DNA of 64,000 bases from Hyphomonadaceae bacterium (GTDB lineage Bacteria; Pseudomonadota; Alphaproteobacteria; Caulobacterales; Hyphomonadaceae): assembly GCA_028285145.1 (NCBI GenBank), contig JANQQC010000010.1, forward strand, positions 124,001 to 188,000, in the 5' to 3' direction. The position numbers were made by a program, and so were the translations under genes. The notes beneath the pieces were generated by a model. The model saw only the letters and a program-made list of their open reading frames with translations. It searched no databases and was not told the origin of the DNA. Below, one piece after another: positions 53,653 to 62,732 of the stretch. Positions within the stretch are counted from its first letter, which is position 1, and each line of letters starts with the position of its first letter.

Positions 53653-56600
53653 CTAGGAACCGCCCCCACGCCGACCTCTGAACTCTCCGCGTCTGACCGA
53701 CTCGAGTGCGCGTACGGTAGCATCGACAACCCGCCTGCGCTCAGCCCGCAGTATCTCAACATCGCCGAACAGCGCAGCCAGTCGCTTCTGCGCCTCTAGA
53801 TAGCGCTCCGCGAATTCGAGGTCGGGCTCGAATGACTTCAGGTGCTCAGCAGCCTCATTGGCCGTCATCCCCCACACATTGATGAAGGACCCTTCTGGCA
53901 CAATCTCGTGGATACGATGCGCCGAATTCGCAGCATAGACCGGCACACCAAGCACAGCGAACGCATCGAACGGCTTCTCGGTCACGTAATCCGGCAAATG
54001 AGTATTCTCTAGCGCCGAGCAGATAAACGTTCGCCGGTCGAGCGTCGTGAGCTTGTCGAGATGCCAATCAGGTAGCTCTTGGCGGCGGGCCGTATCACTC
54101 CATCCCTGCCCGACGCGCAGGACTCCATTGCTCGGCGCAGCTTCCGCAATACGTGTGCGGTAAGCGCAGTATCCAAACAGATCGAGATCCGGTCGTTCGA
54201 AGTCGTAGCGCCCATCATCTCGCCGCTCAGCAAAGTAAGCCTGACGAACCGGTGCTTTCTTCCAAAGCTCAACTAGCTCAGGCGCGGACAATGCAGCATT
54301 CCGCCGGAACATACGGGCATAGCGTGTCGTATAACGAGGGTCGGTTGTTACAAAGTATGGTAACTTGTCGAAAGCAAAGATGTCCGTGGTCATATGATTG
54401 AGCACGGCATATCCAAATTGGTGCTTCCAGAAATCGATCGTGACATGCGCCTGATCGAACTCATAACCCCAGGTCGTGTCCCATAAAGGCTCCTCAGACA
54501 GAACGACAAGACGGTCCTTCGGTACGTCAGGTCGGCCCTTCAACGCTTCGGCATAGTGTTCCCGTATGTTTGCGCTGGCACCGAAAACCAGCAAGTCAGC
54601 CTGCTCCGGCCGATCGACAAATTGGAGGGCTGAAGCGAAGCCTTGCTGATACGCTTCGTAGGTGAAGGGGGACCGGTTGGCATTGCGACCGGTAATCATC
54701 ACCGAAAGGACTGGATCGGCAAGAGCGCGATCACCGGTGTCGCTGACACATTTCAGTTGCTGAAAGGCTTGCTGCCAAGCCTTTGCAGACTGGTGATCAC
54801 GGCAACGATTGGCGGCCGTCTCAAGCGCTTTTCTGAAACCTTCAAACCGCTGGTAGAGCCTTAGGAATGACTTTGGCCTCGTCAGCGCATGACTTGTGGC
54901 GGACAGCAGCATGAAAAACTCCGCTTCCGTGCGCTTGCTCTGACCACGTATCTCACTGGCTAGCTTGAGGAAATCGCCGTCCGACATTACCAGATCGCGC
55001 TCTCCTTCAACTGATTGGCCAGCGGAGGTGCCTGAAAAGTCATTTAGGATATCGCTAACAAACGCGTCCGGGCCATAGAGCGACCACAACTGTGTCATGG
55101 CATGACGCTTTGCTTCCATCACTTCCGTATCGAAAGCCATAGCGCGGAGCTTGTCGGGAAGAGCGCGAACAGCATCGCGGGTCTCTTCACAGAACACGGC
55201 GGCCTGCTCCCAAAGGACGCGTGGCCCAGGCAACTCCAGCGTGTCCGCCATTATCACAGGAACAGCACCAGCCCCGATCGATTCCCAAAGACGTATCGAG
55301 TTCGGACCGGAGCCTGAGGGACAAAGCGAAAACTTTGACCGTTTCAACACGTCCACGAACTCAGAGCTTGCCTCATGATCAACCAGCTGGTCGGGCGGTT
55401 CCGTCGATTTTAGTATCTGATGATCGTAGACGATCTTGTTGTAATGCCACGTCTCTCGCGCAACGATGTGACCGTCCGGATCATCGGCGAGTTCATCGAT
55501 GATGTGGTTTCGCACCTGCGACAGGTAGAAATCCCGCGCGCGCGCGCCTACGAACGAAAACAGTAGATCACGATCCGAATCGTCCGTATCGAGGTCGGTG
55601 TCTGGCAATTGTACGGGATAGAGTGGAAACGCATGTAAGCGGACGTTGGGATACTTCGGAAGGTGATCCTGGCCTGCTACCTTGTGGCTCCAGAAGATAT
55701 CGGTAACGCCCGAATCGGCAATCACCTTCTGGTATCGAAGCATGTGAATATGCTGGTTCACTGTTACGACCTTAACGCGATCACTCACACTCCTTGAGAG
55801 ACGCTCAAGTTCGGAAAGCAAATAGCCTGTTTCACTTGGACAGTTGATCAGCTTGTCGACCAATGTTGCCCACGGGAAACCAAGATAAGCAGCATCCTTG
55901 GGGATTAAACTCGAGACTTCGCTGATGCTGTCAAATGCATGTTTCTCGGTGATAGCCGGGAATTGCCAGTCATTGTTGTAGGCGACAATTCTCGGCGGTT
56001 CATCGCCGCTGATCTCGTCGTCGCTTGCCCCCCACTTCTCTAGCGAGCTGATAACTCGAACACCCGAAATATTCTGTGTTTTTAGAGGCCAGACCGACAG
56101 CTCGACCTTTGACTGCCCCATCAGATCGGGGCACGCCGAGGCAAAGCCCATTCCACCAATCAGGGTTCGGTCGAAGGTCTTATGGTAACTTCGAAACTGG
56201 GACTCATGAAGGTGTATGGCGCGAACGCTAGGAAACGGGTTAATAACGTTCCAACCATGGATCGCAGCCTCATAGATGATCTTGTTATCGCAACGCGGCA
56301 CACCGAGTGGAAAATCGACAGCCTTGGCGAACTCCGGGGTCACCGTGCTGCCGGTTTCTATCGCCCAGACATCCTGAGACCATTTCGGATCGGGATGCGG
56401 TTTGAGGCTATCACTTAGTTTTTCATGACGAGAGAGCGCTACGAAACGGTCATCCTGTTCGAACACGGACTTCAACTTGGAAACGGTGTCGTCGAACAGT
56501 ATATCAGTGTTGCTCAAAACTGAGATGTGGCGTTCGGGAAGACTAAGCGCAAACTCCAGCCAGTCCCGATAGGTCAATCGCCCCTCAATATCAACAATCC

Positions 56601-56763
56601 TAACCTTGTGGTGTTCGATGGATGGCGCGTGAGCATCGTCAACAAACAGAGTGATTTCGTCGATCAGCGGATTAGCGATGTTGCCGACGAGACATTGATC
56701 AAACTCTGCCTGACGATCATCATTCGCTGATCGGAAATACGGCGTACAAAGATGAATTTTCAT
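53653..56763 (-). CDS. Tri-modular glycosyltransferase with GT47-like and GT10-like domains
   Basis: A 1036-residue protein, soluble. Residues 1-255 form an N-terminal domain (MKIHLCTPYFRSANDDRQ, VLSNTDILFDD, HLHESQFRSYHKTF) like putative GTs without a named family. Residues 260-600 look like exostosin/GT47: LLFSFVGARARDFYLSQVRN, and near residue 490 FSLCPSGSGPNSIRLWESIG with GAVPVIMAD. Residues 690-1030 look like a GT10 fucosyltransferase: FICSALENTHLPDYVTEKPF near 912 and GVPVYAANSAHRI with PEGSFINV. It probably adds two or three sugars in sequence. It is last of a four-gene operon and overlaps the FkbM gene by 4 bp. Domain borders are approximate. Confidence 0.75.
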   Translation of the reverse strand: MKIHLCTPYFRSANDDRQAEFDQCLVGNIANPLIDEITLFVDDAHAPSIEHHKVRIVDIEGRLTYRDWLEFALSLPERHISVLSNTDILFDDTVSKLKSVFEQDDRFVALSRHEKLSDSLKPHPDPKWSQDVWAIETGSTVTPEFAKAVDFPLGVPRCDNKIIYEAAIHGWNVINPFPSVRAIHLHESQFRSYHKTFDRTLIGGMGFASACPDLMGQSKVELSVWPLKTQNISGVRVISSLEKWGASDDEISGDEPPRIVAYNNDWQFPAITEKHAFDSISEVSSLIPKDAAYLGFPWATLVDKLINCPSETGYLLSELERLSRSVSDRVKVVTVNQHIHMLRYQKVIADSGVTDIFWSHKVAGQDHLPKYPNVRLHAFPLYPVQLPDTDLDTDDSDRDLLFSFVGARARDFYLSQVRNHIIDELADDPDGHIVARETWHYNKIVYDHQILKSTEPPDQLVDHEASSEFVDVLKRSKFSLCPSGSGPNSIRLWESIGAGAVPVIMADTLELPGPRVLWEQAAVFCEETRDAVRALPDKLRAMAFDTEVMEAKRHAMTQLWSLYGPDAFVSDILNDFSGTSAGQSVEGERDLVMSDGDFLKLASEIRGQSKRTEAEFFMLLSATSHALTRPKSFLRLYQRFEGFRKALETAANRCRDHQSAKAWQQAFQQLKCVSDTGDRALADPVLSVMITGRNANRSPFTYEAYQQGFASALQFVDRPEQADLLVFGASANIREHYAEALKGRPDVPKDRLVVLSEEPLWDTTWGYEFDQAHVTIDFWKHQFGYAVLNHMTTDIFAFDKLPYFVTTDPRYTTRYARMFRRNAALSAPELVELWKKAPVRQAYFAERRDDGRYDFERPDLDLFGYCAYRTRIAEAAPSNGVLRVGQGWSDTARRQELPDWHLDKLTTLDRRTFICSALENTHLPDYVTEKPFDAFAVLGVPVYAANSAHRIHEIVPEGSFINVWGMTANEAAEHLKSFEPDLEFAERYLEAQKRLAALFGDVEILRAERRRVVDATVRALESVRRGEFRGRRGGGS

Positions 56764-58037
56764 TCTTCGGTGTCCGCTTTGTAGTACCAGTCATCAAAGC
56801 GAACTTCCTTTCGAAGATATCCGTGCGAAGACATTAGATCGAATATCTTTTCGCGATCCTCGGTGAAGTTGTGCTCTACGGACCACATCTGCACGTCCCA
56901 TGAATCAAACGGGAAAGCGCTGAGAATGTCTAACTCATTCCCCTCTGTATCGACACTGATGTAATCGATCTTCCTGGGTGCCTTGTTTTGCTTGAGGAAA
57001 TCGTCAAGCGACAAGGTGGTCAATACGAGAACAGCTTCAGGGAGTTCGGCATATGACGCCCGCCTGTGCGCATGTCGATCCCGGCCAATATAGTCCTTTA
57101 TGCCTCCGAACTCATCGGCCATCACAAACTCGACTTTGTCGCCCGTACGACCCGCAATGCAGGTATCGAGTGTTTTGCCGGATCGGTTCTTCTGAAGCTC
57201 AGCAAAGTACTCAGGATTCGGTTCCGCCAGAAGACCGCTCCAGTCAAAATGCTTCTCCAGAACGAACGTGTTGCTGAGCAGAACCCCGTCAGTGGCACCG
57301 AATTCTACGAAAAACCCGTCTCGTTTGTAACCAGTCCGTTCAAGCACCCACAGATCCTGACCAAGCTGAGATGTGCTGAACCGCTTAGCTCGCTCGGCAT
57401 CAGACTGCGCACCAACCTCGGCAACCTGCCCCAATTGTCCTCTGGCTTGTGAAAGAGCGAGCTGCTGCCGGATTTGTATCAACTCGGATTTCAGTATGTT
57501 CACGCGATGCCGGTTCACGTGACCAAGCGGCTGATCGATCACTGCCTCCAAGTCTTCGCCAACAAGCTGGGCTGCCATATGGAGCAGTCCTAGTTCCGTG
57601 AGTTCCTTAGACAGCCTGGCTTCTGCTTTCGCGCGCGCTGCTTCGCCAGAAATGGGATCGACTGTCTGGGTGATGTGGTCACGGGCGCGAACGGCATCCC
57701 CAGCAATAACAGCCATCCGAGCCATAGTTAGATGTGCACAGGAAAGCAGAACGCGGGTCAGGTAGTTCTCGGAGCAGCCCCATTCCACCGCTCTTGTGGT
57801 CCATTCCTCAGCGGTTGGGTGATCGTCGGAGAACTGATGGGCGCATGCGATGTGAGCTGCAATCATGCCTCGGTCAGGCACCTTCGATACAAATGCTTCA
57901 TCATAGGCAGCCAGCAAAGCCCACTCACCAGCCAGCCAAAGGTCCACACTCTTCTTCAGGTTCAACGGCTCAGAGCCTGCCTGATTTGCACTTTTGGTAG
58001 AGTCAGCCGTTGCGGCCTTTTTCGAACGCGTCGTCAT
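56760..58037 (-). CDS. FkbM-family methyltransferase with helical N-terminal domain
   Basis: A 425-residue protein. Residues 25-205 are helical and TPR-like (EWALLAAYDEAFVSKVPDRG, HLTMARMAVIAGDAVRARDH). The FkbM domain (from about 222) has SQLGQDLWVLERTG, GFFVEFGATDGVLLSNTFVL, LAEPNPEYFAELQ and YISVDTEGNELDILSAF, in which the D-x-E-G-x-E motif is complete. It probably O-methylates a sugar. It lies 1 bp from its upstream neighbour and overlaps the tri-modular glycosyltransferase gene as ATGA. Confidence 0.88.
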   Translation of the reverse strand: MTTRSKKAATADSTKSANQAGSEPLNLKKSVDLWLAGEWALLAAYDEAFVSKVPDRGMIAAHIACAHQFSDDHPTAEEWTTRAVEWGCSENYLTRVLLSCAHLTMARMAVIAGDAVRARDHITQTVDPISGEAARAKAEARLSKELTELGLLHMAAQLVGEDLEAVIDQPLGHVNRHRVNILKSELIQIRQQLALSQARGQLGQVAEVGAQSDAERAKRFSTSQLGQDLWVLERTGYKRDGFFVEFGATDGVLLSNTFVLEKHFDWSGLLAEPNPEYFAELQKNRSGKTLDTCIAGRTGDKVEFVMADEFGGIKDYIGRDRHAHRRASYAELPEAVLVLTTLSLDDFLKQNKAPRKIDYISVDTEGNELDILSAFPFDSWDVQMWSVEHNFTEDREKIFDLMSSHGYLRKEVRFDDWYYKADTEE

Positions 58038-58038
58038 C

Positions 58039-58989
58039 TCAACGCTCGCGGTCGTCCAGCAGCATGTTTCTCAGCAATGAGAGTTGCGCTTCGGCGCGAT
58101 TGAGCTCCCGATCAAAAAGCAGCTTCCGATCCACCGCATCCACTGGATTGGCCTCTAGCTCTGAAATCGTCTTTTTCAACGCGTCGATTTCCGCCTTCTG
58201 CCTCGCATTTTCCTTTGAGAGATCTATGACGCTTTTTTCGTGCGATGCTCGGGCTGCTTCCTTCTTTGCAACACTCGCTTCCAACATTTCCACACGTTCG
58301 TGCAAATTCCCATTTTGCTCGAGCTCGAGCTTCAGCTGAGATATTGTTCGTAAGTCACCCGGAGACCGGCCAGAGCGAGCCGTCAGTGTGCGCCACTCGC
58401 CATCGCTTTCCACGCTCAGTTCGAAACCCGCTTCCCGCAGGAACTCCTCAATCTCCGCCGCACTGGCCGCTCCCTCATAAAGGGCGTCTACCGAAGCTGT
58501 GACTTTCAAATGTGAGAAGAGTTGTAGAAGACCGTGAGACTGCAAACGCTGCAGGATTGCACGCTCCTCTCCTGGCGTATCAACAAAGAGCCCATTCTTT
58601 TCAAACGGATCGAGTTCAAGTTCTTCAATCAAAGTGGAAGCTGGCAGGGTCTTTACGTTTGCGCCACGGACGACCTTAAGACCAGGATAGCGCTCTGCGA
58701 GGAGGCTTGGTTCACGGATGCTGCTCACCCGTTCAAGATTGTAAATGCGAAGTTCTGCATCTTTCTCGACGCCAGCCACCGCTGCCTCGACCACTTCGAT
58801 GCTTACTGGCTCATTGTGACCCGAGGCCGCAAGCTTGCGAAGTGAAGCGGCCGCCAAACGATCAGCGTCCACCAGAACAATGCGGCTGGTGCCAGACAGT
58901 CGGTGTCGTTTCAATTCCCGCCCTCGGCCTGCTCCGATATGGACAACGGCCTCAAGTCCATAATCAATGACGCTGTCTTCAGTAGTCAT
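58039..58989 (-). CDS. Degenerate FkbM-like domain with coiled-coil C-terminus
   Basis: A 316-residue protein. Residues 5-200 have FkbM-like layout (DYGLEAVVHIGAGRGRELKR, IVLVDADRLAAASLRKLA, FVDTPGEERAILQRLQSHG), but the usual D-V-G-A-N-x-G is H-I-G-A-G-R-G and the D-x-E-G-x-E site reads DTPGEE, so catalysis is doubtful. Residues 215-310 are a long coiled coil (LKLELEQNGNLHERVEMLEA, KENARQKAEIDALKKTISEL). It may be a scaffold or a partner for the active FkbM enzyme downstream. It is the second gene of the operon. Confidence 0.7.
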   Translation of the reverse strand: MTTEDSVIDYGLEAVVHIGAGRGRELKRHRLSGTSRIVLVDADRLAAASLRKLAASGHNEPVSIEVVEAAVAGVEKDAELRIYNLERVSSIREPSLLAERYPGLKVVRGANVKTLPASTLIEELELDPFEKNGLFVDTPGEERAILQRLQSHGLLQLFSHLKVTASVDALYEGAASAAEIEEFLREAGFELSVESDGEWRTLTARSGRSPGDLRTISQLKLELEQNGNLHERVEMLEASVAKKEAARASHEKSVIDLSKENARQKAEIDALKKTISELEANPVDAVDRKLLFDRELNRAEAQLSLLRNMLLDDRER

Positions 58990-59016
58990 TTGTTTGCCTT
59001 GGCAGGAGTTTACAGC

Positions 59017-60219
59017 CTATGCGCCAGTGGCGCGCGCCTCGTTCTGTCCGTACTGGATATAATGAATTAGCGGGTTAATGCCGACCGCAGAAACGTCCGG
59101 GTTCGATTTCAGGTAATTCGCGGAGTTGAATTTCGGCGACGGTGAACGGCCTTCGCGCCCGCCGAAACGGATGAAGTGCACTGCCGGATCAAGGCGCGAT
59201 GTCGCGATATCGGGATATTTGTTCTGATACCACTGTGCATCAAACAATGGAGACTTCCGAAGCATGGCAACTTGTCGCCGCTCGGTAAAAACGCCGCGAA
59301 GGCTTTTCAGCCGCTTTCCGCTGCGAGAAAACAGCCTGATCGGCGCACTGATCTTCCAGGACGTGCTTTGCCGTAGCGCGTTTATCTCGTGGCGAGCACT
59401 CTCAAGCTCGGCAGAGACTCGCGTTAATTCAGCTTTGTCACCGACACCCTTAGCCATCTTGTAGTAGCTCTCGGCCTTGTATTGCACCAATCGCAATTGC
59501 TCGCTCACCAGAGCGCATTGGCGTCGAAGCTCATCGACCTCGCTGGCCTGCTCAGCCAGCAGCCGAAGCTTATCTAGAGCTGCCTCGCCGATCGTCGGCA
59601 TCTGAAGCTCGCGATCTCCGAAGGCGTCCGCTCGCGCCATCAACTCCTCAGTCAATGCCCGAATATCATCAGTCGACGCCACGAAATGGGCTGAGATGGC
59701 GCTCTCCAGCGCCGGAGCGCTGACAGCCTGCACATCGACATCGACGCCGAAGTGCGTCTCGCAATAGTACACAAATGCCTCGGGGGCGTGAGTGACATCA
59801 GCGGCATTTATCACCCGGATGGAGTTGGCACCGGAGTTCGCTGCTTCCAGCAGGCGCGTGGAAGCCGTTATCCATTCCTCACCAGCGACAGCAAGCTTCT
59901 CGCCGGCAGATATACGGCCCGCGATGTAAGCGACAGGATCCTCATAGATCAGAAGTGCTTCAACACCGGTCTCCTTCGCGAGCGCTTCCCAAACCGGCCA
60001 TGCACGGCGCTCACCGAGAACGGCGACCGCAGCCGGACCAACTTCTGAAAAGACTTCGCGCGCATGAGTGAGGTCAGACGCGGAGATGTGCTCGCCCGCC
60101 GCACTTAAGCCAGCCGGCGCAAGATCGCGAAAGCCTAGAACGGGTCGCTTACCCTTCAAACCCAATGAGACAGAAGCGTGAGGCGTCGACTTGCCACCGA
60201 TGCCAATTACAAGTCGCAT
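59017..60219 (-). CDS. Coiled-coil protein with C-terminal glycan-enzyme-associated repeats
   Basis: A 400-residue protein of three parts. The N-terminal 190 residues form an alpha/beta domain (MRLVIGIGGKSTPHASVS, VEALLIYEDPVAYIAGRIS, RVINAADVTHAPEAF) faintly like a sulfotransferase fold but without a clear PAPS loop. A coiled coil (225-290) ends in INALRQSTSWKISAPIRLF, a motif common in large glycosyltransferases. Then come two related repeats (LFDAQWYQNKYPDIATS and KFNSANYLKSNPDVSAVG, each followed by a DP/NP-x-x-H-[FY] motif) seen beside rhamnan and other glycan enzymes. AAAGGT lies 6 bp before the ATG. It may serve as a scaffold; the function is unknown. Confidence 0.7.
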   Translation of the reverse strand: MRLVIGIGGKSTPHASVSLGLKGKRPVLGFRDLAPAGLSAAGEHISASDLTHAREVFSEVGPAAVAVLGERRAWPVWEALAKETGVEALLIYEDPVAYIAGRISAGEKLAVAGEEWITASTRLLEAANSGANSIRVINAADVTHAPEAFVYYCETHFGVDVDVQAVSAPALESAISAHFVASTDDIRALTEELMARADAFGDRELQMPTIGEAALDKLRLLAEQASEVDELRRQCALVSEQLRLVQYKAESYYKMAKGVGDKAELTRVSAELESARHEINALRQSTSWKISAPIRLFSRSGKRLKSLRGVFTERRQVAMLRKSPLFDAQWYQNKYPDIATSRLDPAVHFIRFGGREGRSPSPKFNSANYLKSNPDVSAVGINPLIHYIQYGQNEARATGA

Positions 60220-60230
60220 TACGATACCTT

Positions 60231-60356
60231 TTAGTCCCTTAGCCGGCCGTTCTGGACCATTATTCCAAGGACTCTCGCCGTCCTCGTCCCAGCCCTAACA
60301 ACAGCCTGAGGGCGTTTAAAATAGACTCTGAGCGTCGTCCAGTGCACCTGAAACAT
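60231..60356 (-). CDS. Possible 41-residue basic small protein
   Basis: A short frame with a good ribosome site (GAGGG, 5-6 bp before ATG 60356) ends 11 bp before the start of the coiled-coil gene, the spacing of an operon leader gene. The product is strongly basic (LRVYFKRPQAVVRAG, TRTARVLGIMVQNGRLRD) with no membrane helix. No family was recognised. It lies in the divergent region, and chance cannot be excluded. Confidence 0.35.
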   Translation of the reverse strand: MFQVHWTTLRVYFKRPQAVVRAGTRTARVLGIMVQNGRLRD

Positions 60357-60461
60357 CAACACCCTCAGAAAACGTCTAGTGTTGCCGTCAACCGCATGTC
60401 GACTTCGATCCACAACACTGTTAGCACGCTGCGGCAATGAGCGCGCAGAGGGAGATCGAGT

Positions 60462-61166
60462 TTGCGTCACCCGACGAAAGACGACTGCTTCAAAAAGCTT
60501 CGCGAGATCGGTGTTCCGATCGGATCGATTCTGGATGTTGGGGTCAAGACCTGCACCTACGAACTGGTTCGCTGTTTCCCCGATAAGCCTCATCTTCTGA
60601 TGGAACCTATCGTTGAATATCTTGATGAAATGCGCGCCAATTACGAGCGGGCGAGAATCGACCACGAAGTGATCACCGCAGCTATGGGCGATCGTGACGG
60701 TGAGGTCCGCCTCAAGACATCTACCGTTTATGCAGACAAACCGATCAGTCACGCGCGAATCACGACCGACGGCGAGCCTGACGAGCAGCACCGTATCGTT
60801 CCAATAAGGCGGGTCGACTCGGTTGTGGCCGAGCGCTCGCTGCCAGAGCCGTTTATGCTGAAGATCGATGTGGATGGTGCCGAACTCATGGTGCTCAAGG
60901 GGGCAAGCGAGACGTTGTCGAAGACAAGCGTCGTTGTGATCGAAACGGGCTACGCTAACCTTCTGGAGCGAGCCCAGGCTATTGCGGCAGCTGGCTTTGA
61001 AATCTTCGATATTGTCGACATCAGCTATTATGATGGCCGGTTTGTTCAGTCGGACATGGTGTTCGTTCGCAAAGACGTTCTTCGTGACAACGGTCTTGAG
61101 GTTTACGCGCGCGGTTTCGACGTCGAGAAATGGCAGCCTTACATGCCCGGTCGCCCGGATAGCTGA
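60462..61166 (+). CDS. FkbM-family methyltransferase
   Basis: A 234-residue single-domain FkbM enzyme: GVPIGSILDVGVKTCTYELV, LLMEPIVEYLDEMRANYE, FMLKIDVDGAELMVLKGASE and VVIETGYANLLERA. The SAM motif reads D-V-G-V-K-T instead of the usual D-V-G-A-N, shared with its paralogue at 62733. The start is TTG at 60462 with GGGAG 7 bp upstream; no in-frame ATG precedes it. Four bp before the next methyltransferase, it opens a plus-strand operon. Confidence 0.87.
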   Translation: MRHPTKDDCFKKLREIGVPIGSILDVGVKTCTYELVRCFPDKPHLLMEPIVEYLDEMRANYERARIDHEVITAAMGDRDGEVRLKTSTVYADKPISHARITTDGEPDEQHRIVPIRRVDSVVAERSLPEPFMLKIDVDGAELMVLKGASETLSKTSVVVIETGYANLLERAQAIAAAGFEIFDIVDISYYDGRFVQSDMVFVRKDVLRDNGLEVYARGFDVEKWQPYMPGRPDS

Positions 61167-61170
61167 CGAA

Positions 61171-61923
61171 ATGCCAAGCGAAACTCTACGAAACTACCAG
61201 CAGAAATTCTCTGACGTCGGCGGCTTTTTTGTTCCGTTGGCGATGGTGACCTGGGACTTCCTATTCACTGCGCAGTCCGAGATGGGCGTAAAAGGCGGCA
61301 TGCTTGAGATCGGGGTGTTTCAGGGGAAGTCAGGCATATTGTCGTCAATGTATATGGCTCCGGAGGAGCCTGCATTCTTCCTGGATATCCACGAGGTGCC
61401 ACAAGCACGCCAGCGGATCGCGGCAGTAAAATCGGAGAATGCTCATTTCCTGCAAATGAACTCCATAGATGCGCTGAGTGATGAGTACCTCGCTGAGATG
61501 CGCGGGACGTTACGCTGGGTCCACATCGACGGCGAGCATACCGGCTATGCCACAAGAGCCGATCTTGATACCGCAGCCCACCTGTTGTCGGAGCGAGGAA
61601 TCATTTGTGTCGATGATTTCTTCAGCTTCAAGTACCCGCAGCTGACTGCCGCGGTTTATCAGTTCCTGTTGGAGCACCCTTTCAAATTCAAAATGTTCCT
61701 CGCCTCCGGCAACAAGTGCTACATTTGCAGAGCAAGTGCGTTTCAGGCCTATGACGATTACATTCGCGCTCAGGCGATCCAACGTATGCGACTTGCGGAA
61801 AATAAGTGGACGTTGACCCGGACCAGCTACGTCCACGACTATGGCTGCTTCACGATCATTGCGAGAAACAAAGAGCGTGATTTCGTTGGCCTGGATCGCG
61901 ACATCAATGCCGAAGTTTTTTGA
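61171..61923 (+). CDS. Class I SAM methyltransferase (Methyltransf_24-like)
   Basis: A 250-residue methyltransferase: GGMLEIGVFQGKSGILSSMY is the SAM site, FFLDIHEVPQARQRI the acidic loop, and WVHIDGEHTGYATRADLDTA with GIICVDDFFSFKYPQ match the Methyltransf_24 (cephalosporin hydroxylase-like/TylF-like) pattern with metal-binding aspartates. It may methylate a sugar hydroxyl. ATG 61171 is 4 bp after the upstream gene; the longer frame would lie inside that gene. Confidence 0.87.
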   Translation: MPSETLRNYQQKFSDVGGFFVPLAMVTWDFLFTAQSEMGVKGGMLEIGVFQGKSGILSSMYMAPEEPAFFLDIHEVPQARQRIAAVKSENAHFLQMNSIDALSDEYLAEMRGTLRWVHIDGEHTGYATRADLDTAAHLLSERGIICVDDFFSFKYPQLTAAVYQFLLEHPFKFKMFLASGNKCYICRASAFQAYDDYIRAQAIQRMRLAENKWTLTRTSYVHDYGCFTIIARNKERDFVGLDRDINAEVF

Positions 61924-61945
61924 GCGTACCAAAAGGTTCAACTGA

Positions 61946-62701
61946 ATGATCTCCTACAGCCGCATCACTGATCACTACGAGCTTATCTGCAAGTATGAAG
62001 AAGAGTTTCCGGACGCGGCCGCACCGCTGAAGATCCGCGGCATGCTCAAGGATTTTCAGAACCTGTTTGCGTTGGACCAAATCCTAACGCGCCTTCCCGA
62101 CGGCGGTCGTCTGCTCGAGATTGGCGGCGGATCTTGTCTCATGATGCGATCTTTGAACAAAGCTCGCCCCGGCAAGTATGAATGCTGGAACCTTGATCCG
62201 CTCGACGGCTCAGGCAACGGACCCGTCTCAGAAACTCATGCTGTAGACGGCCAGACGCCAATGCGCTCGATCGCAGGCATCAATATCATTGAAGAACGCA
62301 TTGGAGAGTTCTCGCCCACCCTGGAAAACGCATCCTTCGATCTGATCTTCAGTGTTTCAGTTATGGAACACATCCCGATCCGGGACTGGCCCAAATGCTT
62401 CGACGATATGCACAGATTGCTCAAACCAGGCGGCTTCGTCTGTCACGCAGTCGATCTGCACCCACTCGATTTGAGCACCGCCGAAGACAGGCTCATCATG
62501 CTGCGGCTCTCGCAGGACAAACTCTTCAAACCAGCAGAAACTGAGCCCGCACCATCTATTAGCGATGTGCGAAGCGATCCAGATACACTCTGCGTATCAC
62601 CCTTCGAGTATGCGCGCTGGCTGCGCTACATGAACGAACCAGACGGCCCCTATCGCCGGGTTGCGTCAGGAAACTCAGTGTATGTGAAGTCGTCGGCCTG
62701 A
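61946..62701 (+). CDS. Class I SAM methyltransferase (Methyltransf_11-like)
   Basis: A 251-residue enzyme with a helical lid at the N-terminus (DHYELICKYEEEFPDAAAPL), GGRLLEIGGGSCLMMRSLNK for SAM, and FDLIFSVSVMEHIPIRDWPK with RLLKPGGFVCHAVDLHPLD, the classic Methyltransf_11 pattern. The end (FEYARWLRYMNEPDG) looks like a substrate-binding extension. AAGG precedes the ATG by 10 bp. It is third in the methyltransferase operon. Confidence 0.88.
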   Translation: MISYSRITDHYELICKYEEEFPDAAAPLKIRGMLKDFQNLFALDQILTRLPDGGRLLEIGGGSCLMMRSLNKARPGKYECWNLDPLDGSGNGPVSETHAVDGQTPMRSIAGINIIEERIGEFSPTLENASFDLIFSVSVMEHIPIRDWPKCFDDMHRLLKPGGFVCHAVDLHPLDLSTAEDRLIMLRLSQDKLFKPAETEPAPSISDVRSDPDTLCVSPFEYARWLRYMNEPDGPYRRVASGNSVYVKSSA

Positions 62702-62732
62702 TCGCCACGGAAACAGAAATCGAGTAGCAAAG

